This document shows, one piece after another, positions 1-8,135 of a DNA stretch of 35,371 nt (position 1 is the stretch's first letter; each line of letters opens with the position of its first letter). This stretch comes from Actinomycetes bacterium (lineage in GTDB: Bacteria > Actinomycetota > Acidimicrobiia > Acidimicrobiales > SZUA-35): positions 1 through 35,371 of the forward strand of contig JAAETV010000558.1 in NCBI GenBank assembly GCA_024227975.1, read 5' to 3'. The position numbers were made by a program, and so were the translations under genes. A model generated the notes under the pieces. That model ran no database searches and had not been told where the DNA came from. It saw only the letters and a program-made list of their open reading frames with translations.

Positions 1-798
1 ATTCACCTCGTCGAGGGCGGTCACGAACCCATCCCAACCCGCTGAGCCGGGGCCCTCGATTGGCTCGTTTCCGGCCGCCCCGGTGGCAAACAGCAGCACG
101 GTGTCACTGGTCGAGGTATCGCTGTCGACCGTGATCCGGTTGTAGCTGCCCTCGACCGAGGGGCTGAGAGCAGCCTGGAGGGCGTGAGCCTCGACGGCCA
201 GGTCGGTGAACACGAAGCCAAGCATGGTTGCCATGTCGGGAGCGATCATGCCGCTTCCCTTGGCGATCCCGGCTACCACACCCTGGACTGGCCCGTCGAC
301 CCGCCGGCAGGCGCCCTTGGAGAAAGTGTCGGTCGTTCGGATAGCGCCGGCCGCCTGTTCCCAGCCAGTGGCCTCGGCCCCAACCAAGGCCGGTAGGGCA
401 TCGGCCAGGGCGGCCTGGTCGAGGGTCTCACCGATGACCCCGGTAGATGCCAGGAACACATCGACCGGCTGGCAACCGAGTGCCCCAGCTATGACTTCGG
501 CCGTCAGGCTGGCGGCTGTGGCCCCAGCCGTGCCGGTGAAGGCGTTGGCGTTGCCGGCATTGCAGACAATGGCTCGGGCCGTACCCCGATCGAGGATGGA
601 CCGACACCAGTCAACGGGAGCTGATGGACACAACGACGAGGTGAACACGCCAGCTACCGTCGTCCCGGGGGCCAGTTCGGCCATCATCAGATCGGCCCGC
701 TCCTGGTAGCGGAGCCCGGCCTCGTAGGTGGCGAGACGAACGCCATCGATAGGGGACATGGGGGGAAAGGCGGCCGGGGCCAGAGGTGAGACGCTCAT
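1..798 (-). CDS. argJ: Bifunctional ornithine acetyltransferase / N-acetylglutamate synthase ArgJ (3' end beyond window)
   Basis: Transfers the acetyl group from N-acetylornithine to glutamate, recycling acetyl in cytoplasmic arginine synthesis; some members also use acetyl-CoA. I translated 266 open codons from ATG 798 to the window edge, so roughly the C-terminal third (beta chain) is missing. Visible family motifs are STGVIG (residues about 117-122, the oxyanion-hole region) and KGSGMIAP followed by DMATML. In this family the precursor cleaves itself between Ala and Thr of MAT, and the freed Thr (Thr191 here) is the nucleophile. The start codon overlaps the argC stop as ATGA, so translation is probably coupled. 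Identification is firm; whether it is mono- or bifunctional cannot be read from the sequence. Confidence 0.95.
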   Translation of the reverse strand, partial: MSVSPLAPAAFPPMSPIDGVRLATYEAGLRYQERADLMMAELAPGTTVAGVFTSSLCPSAPVDWCRSILDRGTARAIVCNAGNANAFTGTAGATAASLTAEVIAGALGCQPVDVFLASTGVIGETLDQAALADALPALVGAEATGWEQAAGAIRTTDTFSKGACRRVDGPVQGVVAGIAKGSGMIAPDMATMLGFVFTDLAVEAHALQAALSPSVEGSYNRITVDSDTSTSDTVLLFATGAAGNEPIEGPGSAGWDGFVTALDEVN

Positions 799-1844
799 GG
801 GTAGACCCCCACCATGCTCAACCCCGTTTCCTCAGGAAGGCCAACGGCGATATTGGCACACTGGATCCCCATACCAGAGGCTCCCTTCATCAGATTGTCG
901 AGGGCCCCAATAGCCATGACGAGCCCACTGCGGGGATCGATCCGAGCACTGAGGTGGACGGCATTCGAACCAAGAGTGGCCTTGGTCGACGGGCTCCGGT
1001 CGGACACGTGCATGAAAGGCTCATCCCGGTAGTAGTCGGCCATGACCTCGATGGCGTCATCACTGGTCAACGACACCGCTGAGTGGGTCGGGCGGCCATA
1101 GCAGGTGGCCAGAATGCCCCGATTCATGGGGATCAGATGGGGGGTGAACAACACCCCAGCTCCTTGGCCTGTCCCCTCGGTCAGGGCCTGTTCGATCTCG
1201 GGAGTATGACGATGGGTCAACAGCCCGTAGGCAGTGGCATTGGAATCGACGGTACAGAAGGTGGTGTGCTCCTTGGGCGGCCGACCAGCCCCGCTGACCC
1301 CCGTGATGAGGTCGACAATCAGGCCGGACGGCTCGATCAGCCCTGCGTCGAGCAAGGGGGCCAGGCTCAAGATGGCGGTGGCAGCATTGCACCCAGTGGC
1401 GGCGATGAGGCTGGCCCCGGCGATCTTGGACCGGAACAGCTCTGGCAGCCCATAGACAGCCTCGGCCAGCAGCTCGGGGCAGGTGTGCTCGGCCCCATAC
1501 CACTGGGGGTAGAGGGAGGCATCGTGTAGCCGGAAGTCAGAGCCGAGGTCGACGATGTGACCGACTCGGCCCATCAGATCGGGGATGACGCCCATGCTGA
1601 CCCCATGGGGCAGCCCGCAGAAGACGACGTCGAGCCCATCAAAGGTGTCGGGGTCATAGGCGTCGAACACCCGCTGGCGGTAGGCCAGGGCCAGGCTTGG
1701 ATAGAGCTCGGCCAGGGGACGCCCGGCCTGACTATCACCGGTGGCGACCACTAGCTCGAAACTCGGATGGGTGGCCAAGAGCCGAAGCAGCTCCGCCCCC
1801 GTGTAGCCAGAGGCACCGACGATGCCAACTCGATAGTTAGTCAC
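795..1844 (-). CDS. argC: N-acetyl-gamma-glutamyl-phosphate reductase ArgC
   Basis: Reduces N-acetylglutamyl phosphate to the semialdehyde with NADPH, the third step of arginine synthesis. The 349-residue protein has the usual length. The N-terminal GASGYTG (residues 10-16) is the NADP-binding loop, and ATGCNAA places the catalytic cysteine at Cys152. The start is GTG at 1842-1844, supported by AGGAG eight bases upstream. It is the first gene of an argC-argJ operon: its TGA overlaps the argJ ATG by four bases, and a promoter-like -35/-10 pair lies about 80 bases upstream. The rest of the pathway (argB, argD, argF) would be expected further along beyond the left edge. Confidence 0.97.
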   Translation of the reverse strand: MTNYRVGIVGASGYTGAELLRLLATHPSFELVVATGDSQAGRPLAELYPSLALAYRQRVFDAYDPDTFDGLDVVFCGLPHGVSMGVIPDLMGRVGHIVDLGSDFRLHDASLYPQWYGAEHTCPELLAEAVYGLPELFRSKIAGASLIAATGCNAATAILSLAPLLDAGLIEPSGLIVDLITGVSGAGRPPKEHTTFCTVDSNATAYGLLTHRHTPEIEQALTEGTGQGAGVLFTPHLIPMNRGILATCYGRPTHSAVSLTSDDAIEVMADYYRDEPFMHVSDRSPSTKATLGSNAVHLSARIDPRSGLVMAIGALDNLMKGASGMGIQCANIAVGLPEETGLSMVGVYP

Positions 1845-1923
1845 GACAATCGCTCCTGGCCGGCGGGATGAGACCGGGTCCTGAACGCTCTGCCATCGAG
1901 AGCCCTCAGTACCTCAGTGGGAA

Positions 1924-1952
1924 ATAATACACAGAGTCCGATACTTATGCAA
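1924..1952 (-). promoter_or_regulatory. Candidate sigma70-type promoter of argC-argJ
   Basis: On the minus strand TTGCAT (1947-1952) and TATTAT (1924-1929) are separated by exactly 17 bases. The -10 matches TATAAT at five of six positions; the -35 matches TTGACA at three. The block is AT-rich against its surroundings, and the predicted transcription start would leave a leader of about 70 bases before argC. The TTGCATAA-like piece also loosely resembles half of an ArgR box, which I do not consider established. Confidence 0.5.
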
Positions 1953-2017
1953 GAGGTTTTCCTGACCACCCAGATGTGGGGAAGATTGCCGGCTCGGCCC
2001 CAATCATCGGGAGCGAC

Positions 2018-2023
2018 TATTCT
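2018..2023 (+). promoter_or_regulatory. Candidate -10 box for a leaderless udk transcript
   Basis: TATTCT fits the TAnnnT form of the actinobacterial -10 element and ends nine bases before the GTG of udk. No Shine-Dalgarno-like sequence lies between it and the start codon, so transcription probably begins at or just before the start codon. No convincing -35 is visible. Confidence 0.4.
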
Positions 2024-2032
2024 TAGCGTCCC

Positions 2033-2665
2033 GTGAGCCTCCTCGTCGGCATTTGCGGTGGAACCGGCTCGGGCAAGACGACCTTGGCCCGGCTGGTGGT
2101 CGAGCGACTAAGCGAAACAATGGGCCCCAAGGCGGCAAGCGTGCTCAACTTCGACGCCTATTATTGCGACCAGAGCCACTTGAGCCCCGACGAGCGGGCC
2201 CAGGTCAACTACGACCACCCTGACTCACTGGATGGCCCGTTGCTGGTCGAGCATCTGCGGGAGCTACGAGCCGGGCGGGAGGTGGCGATACCGGTCTACG
2301 ACTTCGCCACCCACACGCGCACCCGCGACCTCCATATCGTCGAGCCAGCCGAGGTCATCATCGTCGAAGGGATTCTTCTGTTTGCCTTCAAGCCAGTATG
2401 GGAACAGCTCGACTACCGGGTCTTCCGCCAATGTCCCGAGGAAGTCCGCTTTCGTCGAAGGACGAGGCGTGACCGGGCCGAGCGGGGCCGTTCCCTGGCC
2501 TCGATCCAGGCTCAACTCCAGGCGACGGTGAAACCGATGCACGACCAATTCGTCGAACCCCACCTCGATCGGGCCGATTTCGTCACCAACGATGGTGACA
2601 ACCTGCGGGCTGTCACCGACCAGGTGGTGGCCGACGTCACCGCCCTGGCCGCGCCCAATCCATGA
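2033..2665 (+). CDS. udk: Uridine kinase
   Basis: Phosphorylates uridine or cytidine with ATP or GTP in pyrimidine salvage. The 210-residue protein has a P-loop GGTGSGKT at residues 9-16, then the NFDAYY segment near residue 36 and NYDHPDS near 59 typical of uridine kinase substrate binding. The segment RRTRRDRAERGRS after residue 140 is the lid-like arginine-rich part. The start is GTG 2033; the P-loop lies so close to the N-terminus that a later start is excluded, and an earlier one has no ribosome site. It is a single-gene unit divergent from argC and convergent with pepF. A phosphoribulokinase-like role is less likely given the motifs. Confidence 0.93.
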   Translation: MSLLVGICGGTGSGKTTLARLVVERLSETMGPKAASVLNFDAYYCDQSHLSPDERAQVNYDHPDSLDGPLLVEHLRELRAGREVAIPVYDFATHTRTRDLHIVEPAEVIIVEGILLFAFKPVWEQLDYRVFRQCPEEVRFRRRTRRDRAERGRSLASIQAQLQATVKPMHDQFVEPHLDRADFVTNDGDNLRAVTDQVVADVTALAAPNP

Positions 2666-2671
2666 CCGTTC

Positions 2672-2698
2672 GGGGACCCAGGGGCTGGTCCTGGCCCC
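2672..2698. terminator. Hairpin between convergent udk and pepF, probable bidirectional terminator
   Basis: GGGG (2672-2675) pairs with CCCC (2695-2698) and CCAGG (2678-2682) with CCTGG (2690-2694), with a two-base bulge and a seven-base loop. It fills the 36-base gap between two converging stop codons. There is no T-run on either side, so it is not a textbook intrinsic terminator; U-poor terminators are common in high-GC actinobacteria. Confidence 0.55.
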
Positions 2699-2701
2699 GA
2701 G

Positions 2702-4510
2702 TCAGCTGAGGCGGCCGGCGGCGCGGGCTGCTTCTTCGGCTGCATTGAGCTGGTTCTCGACGATGGCCAAGCCTCCGTCCCAGAAGCCAGGGTCGCTCAA
2801 GTCGCAGTCGACAATGGATCCCAGATCCTCGGGTGAGAGAGACCCCCCAGACGACAAGAGCTCGAGGTAGGAGGGCACGAACTCAGGCCCGACCGCCTCG
2901 TAGCGGGCATAGACCGACAAGGCCAGGAGCTGCCCGTAGGCATAGGCGTAGACGTAGCCCGGCGTCCCCATGAAATGAGGGATGTAGGACCACCAGTTGC
3001 GGTAGTTGTCGGTCAGCTCGACGGCATCACCCATCATCTCGAACTGAGTGGCAAGCCAGTGGTCACCGAATCCCTCGACCGACAGCTCACCCTCGCCCCG
3101 GCGACTGGTGTGGCAAGCGTGCTCGAACCGGTTCATGGCTACCTGGCGGAATACGGTGGCGATCGAATCGTCGATGGTGGACGCCAACAGTGCGAAGCGT
3201 TCGTGGGGGTCGTCGAGGAGAGCTAGGAGGCGCTTGTTGGTCACGGTCTCGGCGAACACCGAAGCCGTCTCGGCCAGGGTCAGCGGGGTTCCGTGATGGA
3301 AGATGCCCTGGGAACGCGAGAGGTAGGCGTGGACCCCATGGCCGAGCTCATGAGCCAGGGTAAGCACATCACGATGTCGGGACGTCCAGTTCAACAACAC
3401 GTATGGATGGTGCGACGGGACGGAGTAGGCGCAGAAGGCACCAGGCTGCTTGCCATGCTGGATGGGGGCGTGGATCCAGCCCTCGCCGACGAAACGATCG
3501 ACGATCTGGGCCAGCTCCGGTGAGAACGACTGGTAGGCGTCGCGCACAACGGCGGTGGCCTCGGTCCAACCGATCTCCTGATCGCTGGCGGCAACCGCGG
3601 CCATACGGTCGTAGTCGGCCAGACGCTCGACCCCGAGGACCGAAGCCTTCAAGCGGTACCACCGTCGGGGGATGTCATAGCGGTTGACCACGGCCGAGAT
3701 CAGGGCCTCGACCGAGGCGTCGCTGGCTTCGTTGGCCAGGTTGCGGCTGGAGATCCAGGTGTCGAATGAACGCAGCCGATCATCGACCGACTTGTCGAGG
3801 AGGAGGGTGTTGAAGATGAAGGCCCTGGTCCGCAAGCCGGAGTTCAGCCCTTTGGTCACGGCCTCCGATGCCATCTGCCGGGTGGCGCGATCGGTGTGCT
3901 GGAGGAGGGAGAGGCCTTGTTCGAGGCTGGTCATCTCGGTGCCCCCCTCTCCGTCGTCTAGCTCCAGCTCGATCGCCGAGATCTGCTCGGAGAACAGCCG
4001 GACCCAGGCTGGGCCCCGGGTGACCGAGGTCTCGATGAGAACCGTCTCCTCCGCTTCGGACAGCAGGTGGGGTCGGTTCAGCCTCGTTGTCTCCAGGTGA
4101 TGGCGGCAAAAGGCGAGTCGGTCGTCGGCCAGCAGGGCCTCGGCCTGGTCATCGTCGATGGCGGCGAACTCCAACTCGGCGAAGACCAGGAGGGTACCGA
4201 TGGCGGTCGATTCCTCTTGGACCTGTTGCATCATGGCCCCACGCTCAGGGTCGAGGGTGTCCTCGCTGAAGCTCAGCATCCCGAAGTGACCGGCCCGACT
4301 GATCAATTCGTTGACAGAGGCCAGGCTCGTCATCAACTCGGCCATCTCGCCAGCGTCGAGATTGGCGACCCGGCCCCGGTAGTGCTGCAAGCCCTCGGCC
4401 TGAGTCTTGGCCTTGGCCACCAGCTCTGAGGGGTGTTGGGCACCATCGAGCAGGGACCGGAGGTCCCAGGTGACATCAGCCGCGCTGAGATCAGCTTCAG
4501 TGGTTGTCAT
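2702..4510 (-). CDS. pepF: M3 family oligoendopeptidase F (PepF)
   Basis: Zinc metallopeptidase that cuts short peptides, probably in the cytoplasm since no signal peptide or membrane segment is visible. The 602-residue protein carries HELGH at residues 387-391 inside AHELGHGVHAY, the M3 zinc site; downstream ETASVFAETV supplies the third-ligand glutamate region. The C-terminal YVYAYAYGQLLAL is characteristic of PepF. Its ATG (4508-4510) overlaps the pheT stop as ATGA, making it the last gene of the infC-to-pheT transcription direction, and a hairpin follows its stop. The link with pheST looks positional rather than functional. PepF and not thimet oligopeptidase is favoured by length and the C-terminal motif. 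Confidence 0.95.
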   Translation of the reverse strand: MTTTEADLSAADVTWDLRSLLDGAQHPSELVAKAKTQAEGLQHYRGRVANLDAGEMAELMTSLASVNELISRAGHFGMLSFSEDTLDPERGAMMQQVQEESTAIGTLLVFAELEFAAIDDDQAEALLADDRLAFCRHHLETTRLNRPHLLSEAEETVLIETSVTRGPAWVRLFSEQISAIELELDDGEGGTEMTSLEQGLSLLQHTDRATRQMASEAVTKGLNSGLRTRAFIFNTLLLDKSVDDRLRSFDTWISSRNLANEASDASVEALISAVVNRYDIPRRWYRLKASVLGVERLADYDRMAAVAASDQEIGWTEATAVVRDAYQSFSPELAQIVDRFVGEGWIHAPIQHGKQPGAFCAYSVPSHHPYVLLNWTSRHRDVLTLAHELGHGVHAYLSRSQGIFHHGTPLTLAETASVFAETVTNKRLLALLDDPHERFALLASTIDDSIATVFRQVAMNRFEHACHTSRRGEGELSVEGFGDHWLATQFEMMGDAVELTDNYRNWWSYIPHFMGTPGYVYAYAYGQLLALSVYARYEAVGPEFVPSYLELLSSGGSLSPEDLGSIVDCDLSDPGFWDGGLAIVENQLNAAEEAARAAGRLS

Positions 4511-6897
4511 GAGGTCGCTTCCCCTTCAGCTCCTCGGAGCTCTGCGTTGTGGGCTTTGACTACAGCGGCAATGCAGGATTGACGAGCATCGGCCAGCTCG
4601 GCGTCGGTCAGGGTCCGATCGTTGGCCTGGAAGCGCAAGGTGAAGGCCAGCGAGCGAGTACCTGCCGCCAGGCGATCGCGGCGGAACACATCGAACAGCT
4701 TCACCGAGTGGAGAAGCTCGCCTCCGGCTTTGTTCAAGGTGCGGGCGACGTCTGAGGCGGGGATGTCGTTGGCAACCAGGAAGGCGAGGTCGAGATCACT
4801 CGACGGGTAGCGCGACACGAGCTTGTACTTGGGAACACTCTGCATGGCCTCGAGCAGGGGGGCCGCTTCCAGTTGGAGCCATGCCACCCGGCCGTCTACC
4901 CCGAATGCTTCCAGGACACCAGGGTCGACCTCACCTACGTCGCCGATGACCTTGCCCCGGAAGTGGACGGCGGCCGAGCGGGTCGGGTGGAGACCAGGCC
5001 GCCCTTCGTTGACCACCCGCAGGCCCGTGAACCCGAGTTCGGAGGCCAGGCGGTGGAGGAGGCGGGTCGCGACCACGGCCGCCTGGTCAGCGGCGTCGAA
5101 TCCTGCACCGGCGGCAGCAACCAGCTCACACTCGTCTGGTAGCTCGGCGTCGGAGGGCCCGAAGACACCGCCCAACTCATAAAGAGCGATGCTGGGAGCC
5201 CGGTGAGCCTGGTTGTAGGCAACGGCGTTCAACAAGCCAGGTAGGAGGGAGGTGCGCAGGATCGATTCCTCGGCCACCAGAGGGTTGGTGAGCGAGATCC
5301 CGTCGCCATCGAGACCGGCCCGTTCCAGATCGCCGGGAGCGAGGAAGGGGTTGGGCATGGCTTCGCTGTAGCCGGCCCCTTGGAGGGCACGGCGAAGCTT
5401 GCGCCGTCCGATCTGGTCGGGGGTGAGAGTTCCAGCCTGGGTCGGCGTAGGGACCCGACGACCTGAGCGGCTGTAGCCGTTGTGACGGCCTATCTCCTCG
5501 ATCACATCGATCTCGAGCGAGGAGTCAGGACGCCACGAAGGGATCGTCACCGTCACCTCATCAGCCGATGAAGCGATGGTCTGGAACCCAATGGGGTCGA
5601 GTAGGGCTGTGATCTCCTCGGCTCCGAGCTCGAGGTTGAGGATCATGTTCACCCGGGGAACCCTGACCACGACCGGAGGGGTAGGTTCGAGGTTCCCGTC
5701 GACCAGCACGGCACCGCGAGCGACAGTTGCCCCGCAGATCTCGACAGCCAGCTGGGTGAAGCGATCAAGGGCCCGTTGGACCCCGCCGTAGTCGACGCCT
5801 CGCTCGAACCGGGTCGAGGCTTCGGAGCGGAGGGCAAGGCGGCGAGAGGTCTTGGCGATCGTCATCCGATCCCAGATGGCTGCCTCGACCAACACGCTGG
5901 TGGTCGAGTTGCTGATCTCGGTTGAGGCACCCCCCATGACCCCAGCCAGGCCGATGGGTTCGTCGGTGTTGTTGGCGATGATGCCGTCGGCCTCGGTGAC
6001 CGATCGTTTGACGTCGTCGAGGGTGGTGATGGTCTCTCCTTCGCGACCCATGCGGACCACGATCCCACCGTCGGGGACCAATCCGAGATCATAGGTGTGG
6101 TTTGGGTGGCCTAGCTCCAACATGACGTAGTTGGAGATGTCGACGATCGAGTTGATGGAGCGGACTCCACACGCCGTCAGCCGCTGGACCATCCAGCTCG
6201 GGCTCTGGCTAATGGTGATATCGGTCAGAACCCTCATGCCGAAGCGGGGGCAGAGGTCTCCGTCTTCGATACGGACCGAGGCCTGCTCGGCTGTGGTCGG
6301 TGTGGTCTCGACCAGGTCAGGGGTCGGCAGCGAGAACGGCACCCCGAGGCGGGCCGCCAGGTCACGGGTCACCCCGACTACCGATAGGGCATCGGGCCGA
6401 TTGCCCTCGATATCGAGATCGAACAAGATGTCGTTGGTTGCACCAAGGGCTACGGCCAGGTCCTGCCCAACGGTGAGGTTGGGGTCGAGGAGATGGATTC
6501 CGTCTGCGTCCTCCCCCAAGTCCAGCTCGGTGGCCGAACAAAGCATCCCGTTCGACCATTCGCCTCGCATTTTGCGGCGGGCGATCTCCATGCCGCCGGA
6601 CATGACGGTTCCCAGGGTGGCGAGAGGAACGAGGTCGCCCTCCGCCATGTTGAACGCTCCACAACAGATCTGGAGCGGCTCCCCGTCTCCGGCGTCGACC
6701 GAGACCAGCTGGATCCGGTCGGCTTCGGGGTGTTTGGCCACGGTCAGCACCTTGGCCACCACGATCCCATCCCAGGTGGGGCCGACAGTCTCAATGCTCT
6801 CGACCACCATCCCCAGATCGGTCATGGCCTCGCCCAAGAGCTCGGGATCACCCTCGATCGGTGCGAACTCGCGCATCCACGACAGTAGGACTTTCAC
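4507..6897 (-). CDS. pheT: Phenylalanyl-tRNA synthetase beta subunit
   Basis: With PheS forms the alpha2-beta2 enzyme that charges tRNA-Phe. The 796-residue protein has the usual length. In order: an N-terminal tRNA-binding OB domain (GIVVAKVLTVAKHPEADRI near residues 42-60), B3/B4 editing domain, B5 domain, and a C-terminal anticodon-binding (FDX-ACB) domain beginning near SRYPSSDLDL. I place the start at GTG 6895-6897, giving VKVLLSWMREF, because AGGAG lies six bases upstream and this matches the family N-terminus. An in-frame TTG at 6916-6918 would add seven residues but has no support. It follows pheS after a 121-base gap containing four GTGAGG repeats, and its stop overlaps pepF. Confidence 0.97.
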   Translation of the reverse strand: MKVLLSWMREFAPIEGDPELLGEAMTDLGMVVESIETVGPTWDGIVVAKVLTVAKHPEADRIQLVSVDAGDGEPLQICCGAFNMAEGDLVPLATLGTVMSGGMEIARRKMRGEWSNGMLCSATELDLGEDADGIHLLDPNLTVGQDLAVALGATNDILFDLDIEGNRPDALSVVGVTRDLAARLGVPFSLPTPDLVETTPTTAEQASVRIEDGDLCPRFGMRVLTDITISQSPSWMVQRLTACGVRSINSIVDISNYVMLELGHPNHTYDLGLVPDGGIVVRMGREGETITTLDDVKRSVTEADGIIANNTDEPIGLAGVMGGASTEISNSTTSVLVEAAIWDRMTIAKTSRRLALRSEASTRFERGVDYGGVQRALDRFTQLAVEICGATVARGAVLVDGNLEPTPPVVVRVPRVNMILNLELGAEEITALLDPIGFQTIASSADEVTVTIPSWRPDSSLEIDVIEEIGRHNGYSRSGRRVPTPTQAGTLTPDQIGRRKLRRALQGAGYSEAMPNPFLAPGDLERAGLDGDGISLTNPLVAEESILRTSLLPGLLNAVAYNQAHRAPSIALYELGGVFGPSDAELPDECELVAAAGAGFDAADQAAVVATRLLHRLASELGFTGLRVVNEGRPGLHPTRSAAVHFRGKVIGDVGEVDPGVLEAFGVDGRVAWLQLEAAPLLEAMQSVPKYKLVSRYPSSDLDLAFLVANDIPASDVARTLNKAGGELLHSVKLFDVFRRDRLAAGTRSLAFTLRFQANDRTLTDAELADARQSCIAAVVKAHNAELRGAEGEATS

Positions 6898-6905
6898 GGC
6901 GCACT

Positions 6906-6949
6906 CCTCACAACACAATCCTCACGGGTCCTCACGGCAGTAACCTCAC
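6906..6949 (-). repeat. Four GTGAGG direct repeats in the pheS-pheT gap
   Basis: Read on the minus strand, GTGAGG occurs four times, with plus-strand left ends at 6906, 6920, 6930 and 6944. The spacing is symmetrical: 14, 10 and 14 bases. The copy nearest pheT is its Shine-Dalgarno. Each copy contains the ribosome-binding core GAGG, so the array could act as stand-by ribosome sites or a protein-binding array on mRNA or DNA. Function unknown. Confidence 0.6.
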
Positions 6950-7018
6950 GGTTCGTTCCTCCACTGGATCTCACCCCAGCGTCGTTCTCGTAGTTTCTTC
7001 CTCGACGGACGGGTCGGC

Positions 7019-8017
7019 TCAGAACTGGTTCAGCATGCGAACGTCGTTGCTGAACAGCTCGCGCAGATCGTCGACCCCGAACTTCAACAGGGCCAGACGA
7101 TCGATCCCGAATCCAAAAGCAAACCCCGACCACTCCTCGGGGTCAATGCCCCCGGCTTCGAGCACATTGGGGTGGACCATGCCACAGCCCCCGAGCTCGA
7201 GCCACGACCCGTCGGGGCGCTGGATGTCGAACTCGGCCGAAGGCTCGGTGAACGGGAAGTAGTTGGGCCGGAGCCGGGAGCTGAACCCGGGGCCGAAGTA
7301 GGCCTCGGTGAAGGCCTCAATGGTGCCAGCCAGATCGGCGAGGGAGATACCACGATCCACCACCAGGCCTTCGATCTGATGGAAGACGGGGAGATGGGTC
7401 GAATCGGCGGTGTCGCGCCGGTAGACCCGACCCGGGGCCACGATGTAGATGGGGGGATCCTGATCGAGCATGGTGCGGATCTGGACCGGGGAGGTATGGG
7501 TCCGCAGCAGGGTGCTGCCGGGCTCCCCATGGTTCACGTAGATGGTGTCGAAGCCATCGCGAGCGGGGTGGCCGGGTGGGATGTTGAGGGCATCGAAGTT
7601 GTACCAGTCGGTCTCGACCTCCGGCCCTTCGGCGACACGGAATCCCATGCCAACAAAGGTGTCTTCCAGGTCTTCCCAAGTCTGGGTGACGACATGGGCG
7701 TGGCCGACGGTGACATCGTCGCTCACTTCGGTAAGGTCGAGCCGCTCCTCTTCCAGCTGGCTCACCCGCTCGGCTCGGGATAGATCGCCCCGCCTTTCAT
7801 TCAAGGCCGCTTCGATCCGTTGGCGCAGCTCGTTGACGGCCTGGCCGGCGTCCTTGCGCTGCTCGGGAGGAAGCGATCCGATCTGCTTCTTGGCCTGAGA
7901 TAGAGGCGACTGCTTGCCAAGCAGGGTCGACTCGAACCCTTTGATCTCGTCGATCGTTGCCGCCGTGGCAACCTGGCTCAAGGCCACAGTTTCAAGCTGT
8001 TGCAGATCGTCGATCAT
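7019..8017 (-). CDS. pheS: Phenylalanyl-tRNA synthetase alpha subunit
   Basis: Catalytic subunit of phenylalanyl-tRNA synthetase (class II). The 332-residue protein begins with a coiled-coil-like N-terminal region (about residues 1-85, rich in Gln, Glu, Arg) that binds tRNA, followed by the class II core. Motif 2 lies in LLRTHTSPVQIR and the following GRVYRRD; the late GFAFGFGIDRLALLKFG is motif 3 with the ATP-binding arginine. The start is ATG 8015-8017 with only a weak AGG upstream. It lies 112 bases after the rRNA methyltransferase; that gap holds a 24-bp tandem repeat. No T-box or tRNA-like leader is apparent. Confidence 0.97.
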   Translation of the reverse strand: MIDDLQQLETVALSQVATAATIDEIKGFESTLLGKQSPLSQAKKQIGSLPPEQRKDAGQAVNELRQRIEAALNERRGDLSRAERVSQLEEERLDLTEVSDDVTVGHAHVVTQTWEDLEDTFVGMGFRVAEGPEVETDWYNFDALNIPPGHPARDGFDTIYVNHGEPGSTLLRTHTSPVQIRTMLDQDPPIYIVAPGRVYRRDTADSTHLPVFHQIEGLVVDRGISLADLAGTIEAFTEAYFGPGFSSRLRPNYFPFTEPSAEFDIQRPDGSWLELGGCGMVHPNVLEAGGIDPEEWSGFAFGFGIDRLALLKFGVDDLRELFSNDVRMLNQF

Positions 8018-8063
8018 TGATTACCAAACCTGTCGTCTCGTTTTGAGCCTGTCCAGTCTATTT

Positions 8064-8135
8064 CGATCAGGGGGCGATGAGTCACTGCCGCTGAAGGCGG
8101 ACGAGTCACTGCGCCCCGAGGGCGACGAGTCACTG
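8064..8135 (-). repeat. Three 24-bp tandem repeats triplicating the methyltransferase stop codon
   Basis: On the minus strand three consecutive 24-base units start at 8135, 8111 and 8087, each beginning CAGTGACTC then GTC or ATC; the second half of each unit is less conserved. The first TGA is the stop codon of the upstream rRNA methyltransferase. Because the period is a multiple of three, the second and third units repeat an in-frame CAG-TGA. The array occupies most of the gap before pheS. Confidence 0.85.

Noticed and set aside
1930..1960. ArgR operator upstream of argC
   Set aside because: Only one loose half-site (TTGCATAA-like) is visible; not enough to call an operator.
4507..6918. pheT starting at TTG 6918
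   Set aside because: The added seven residues are encoded by the Shine-Dalgarno region itself; GTG 6897 has ideal spacing and family N-terminus.
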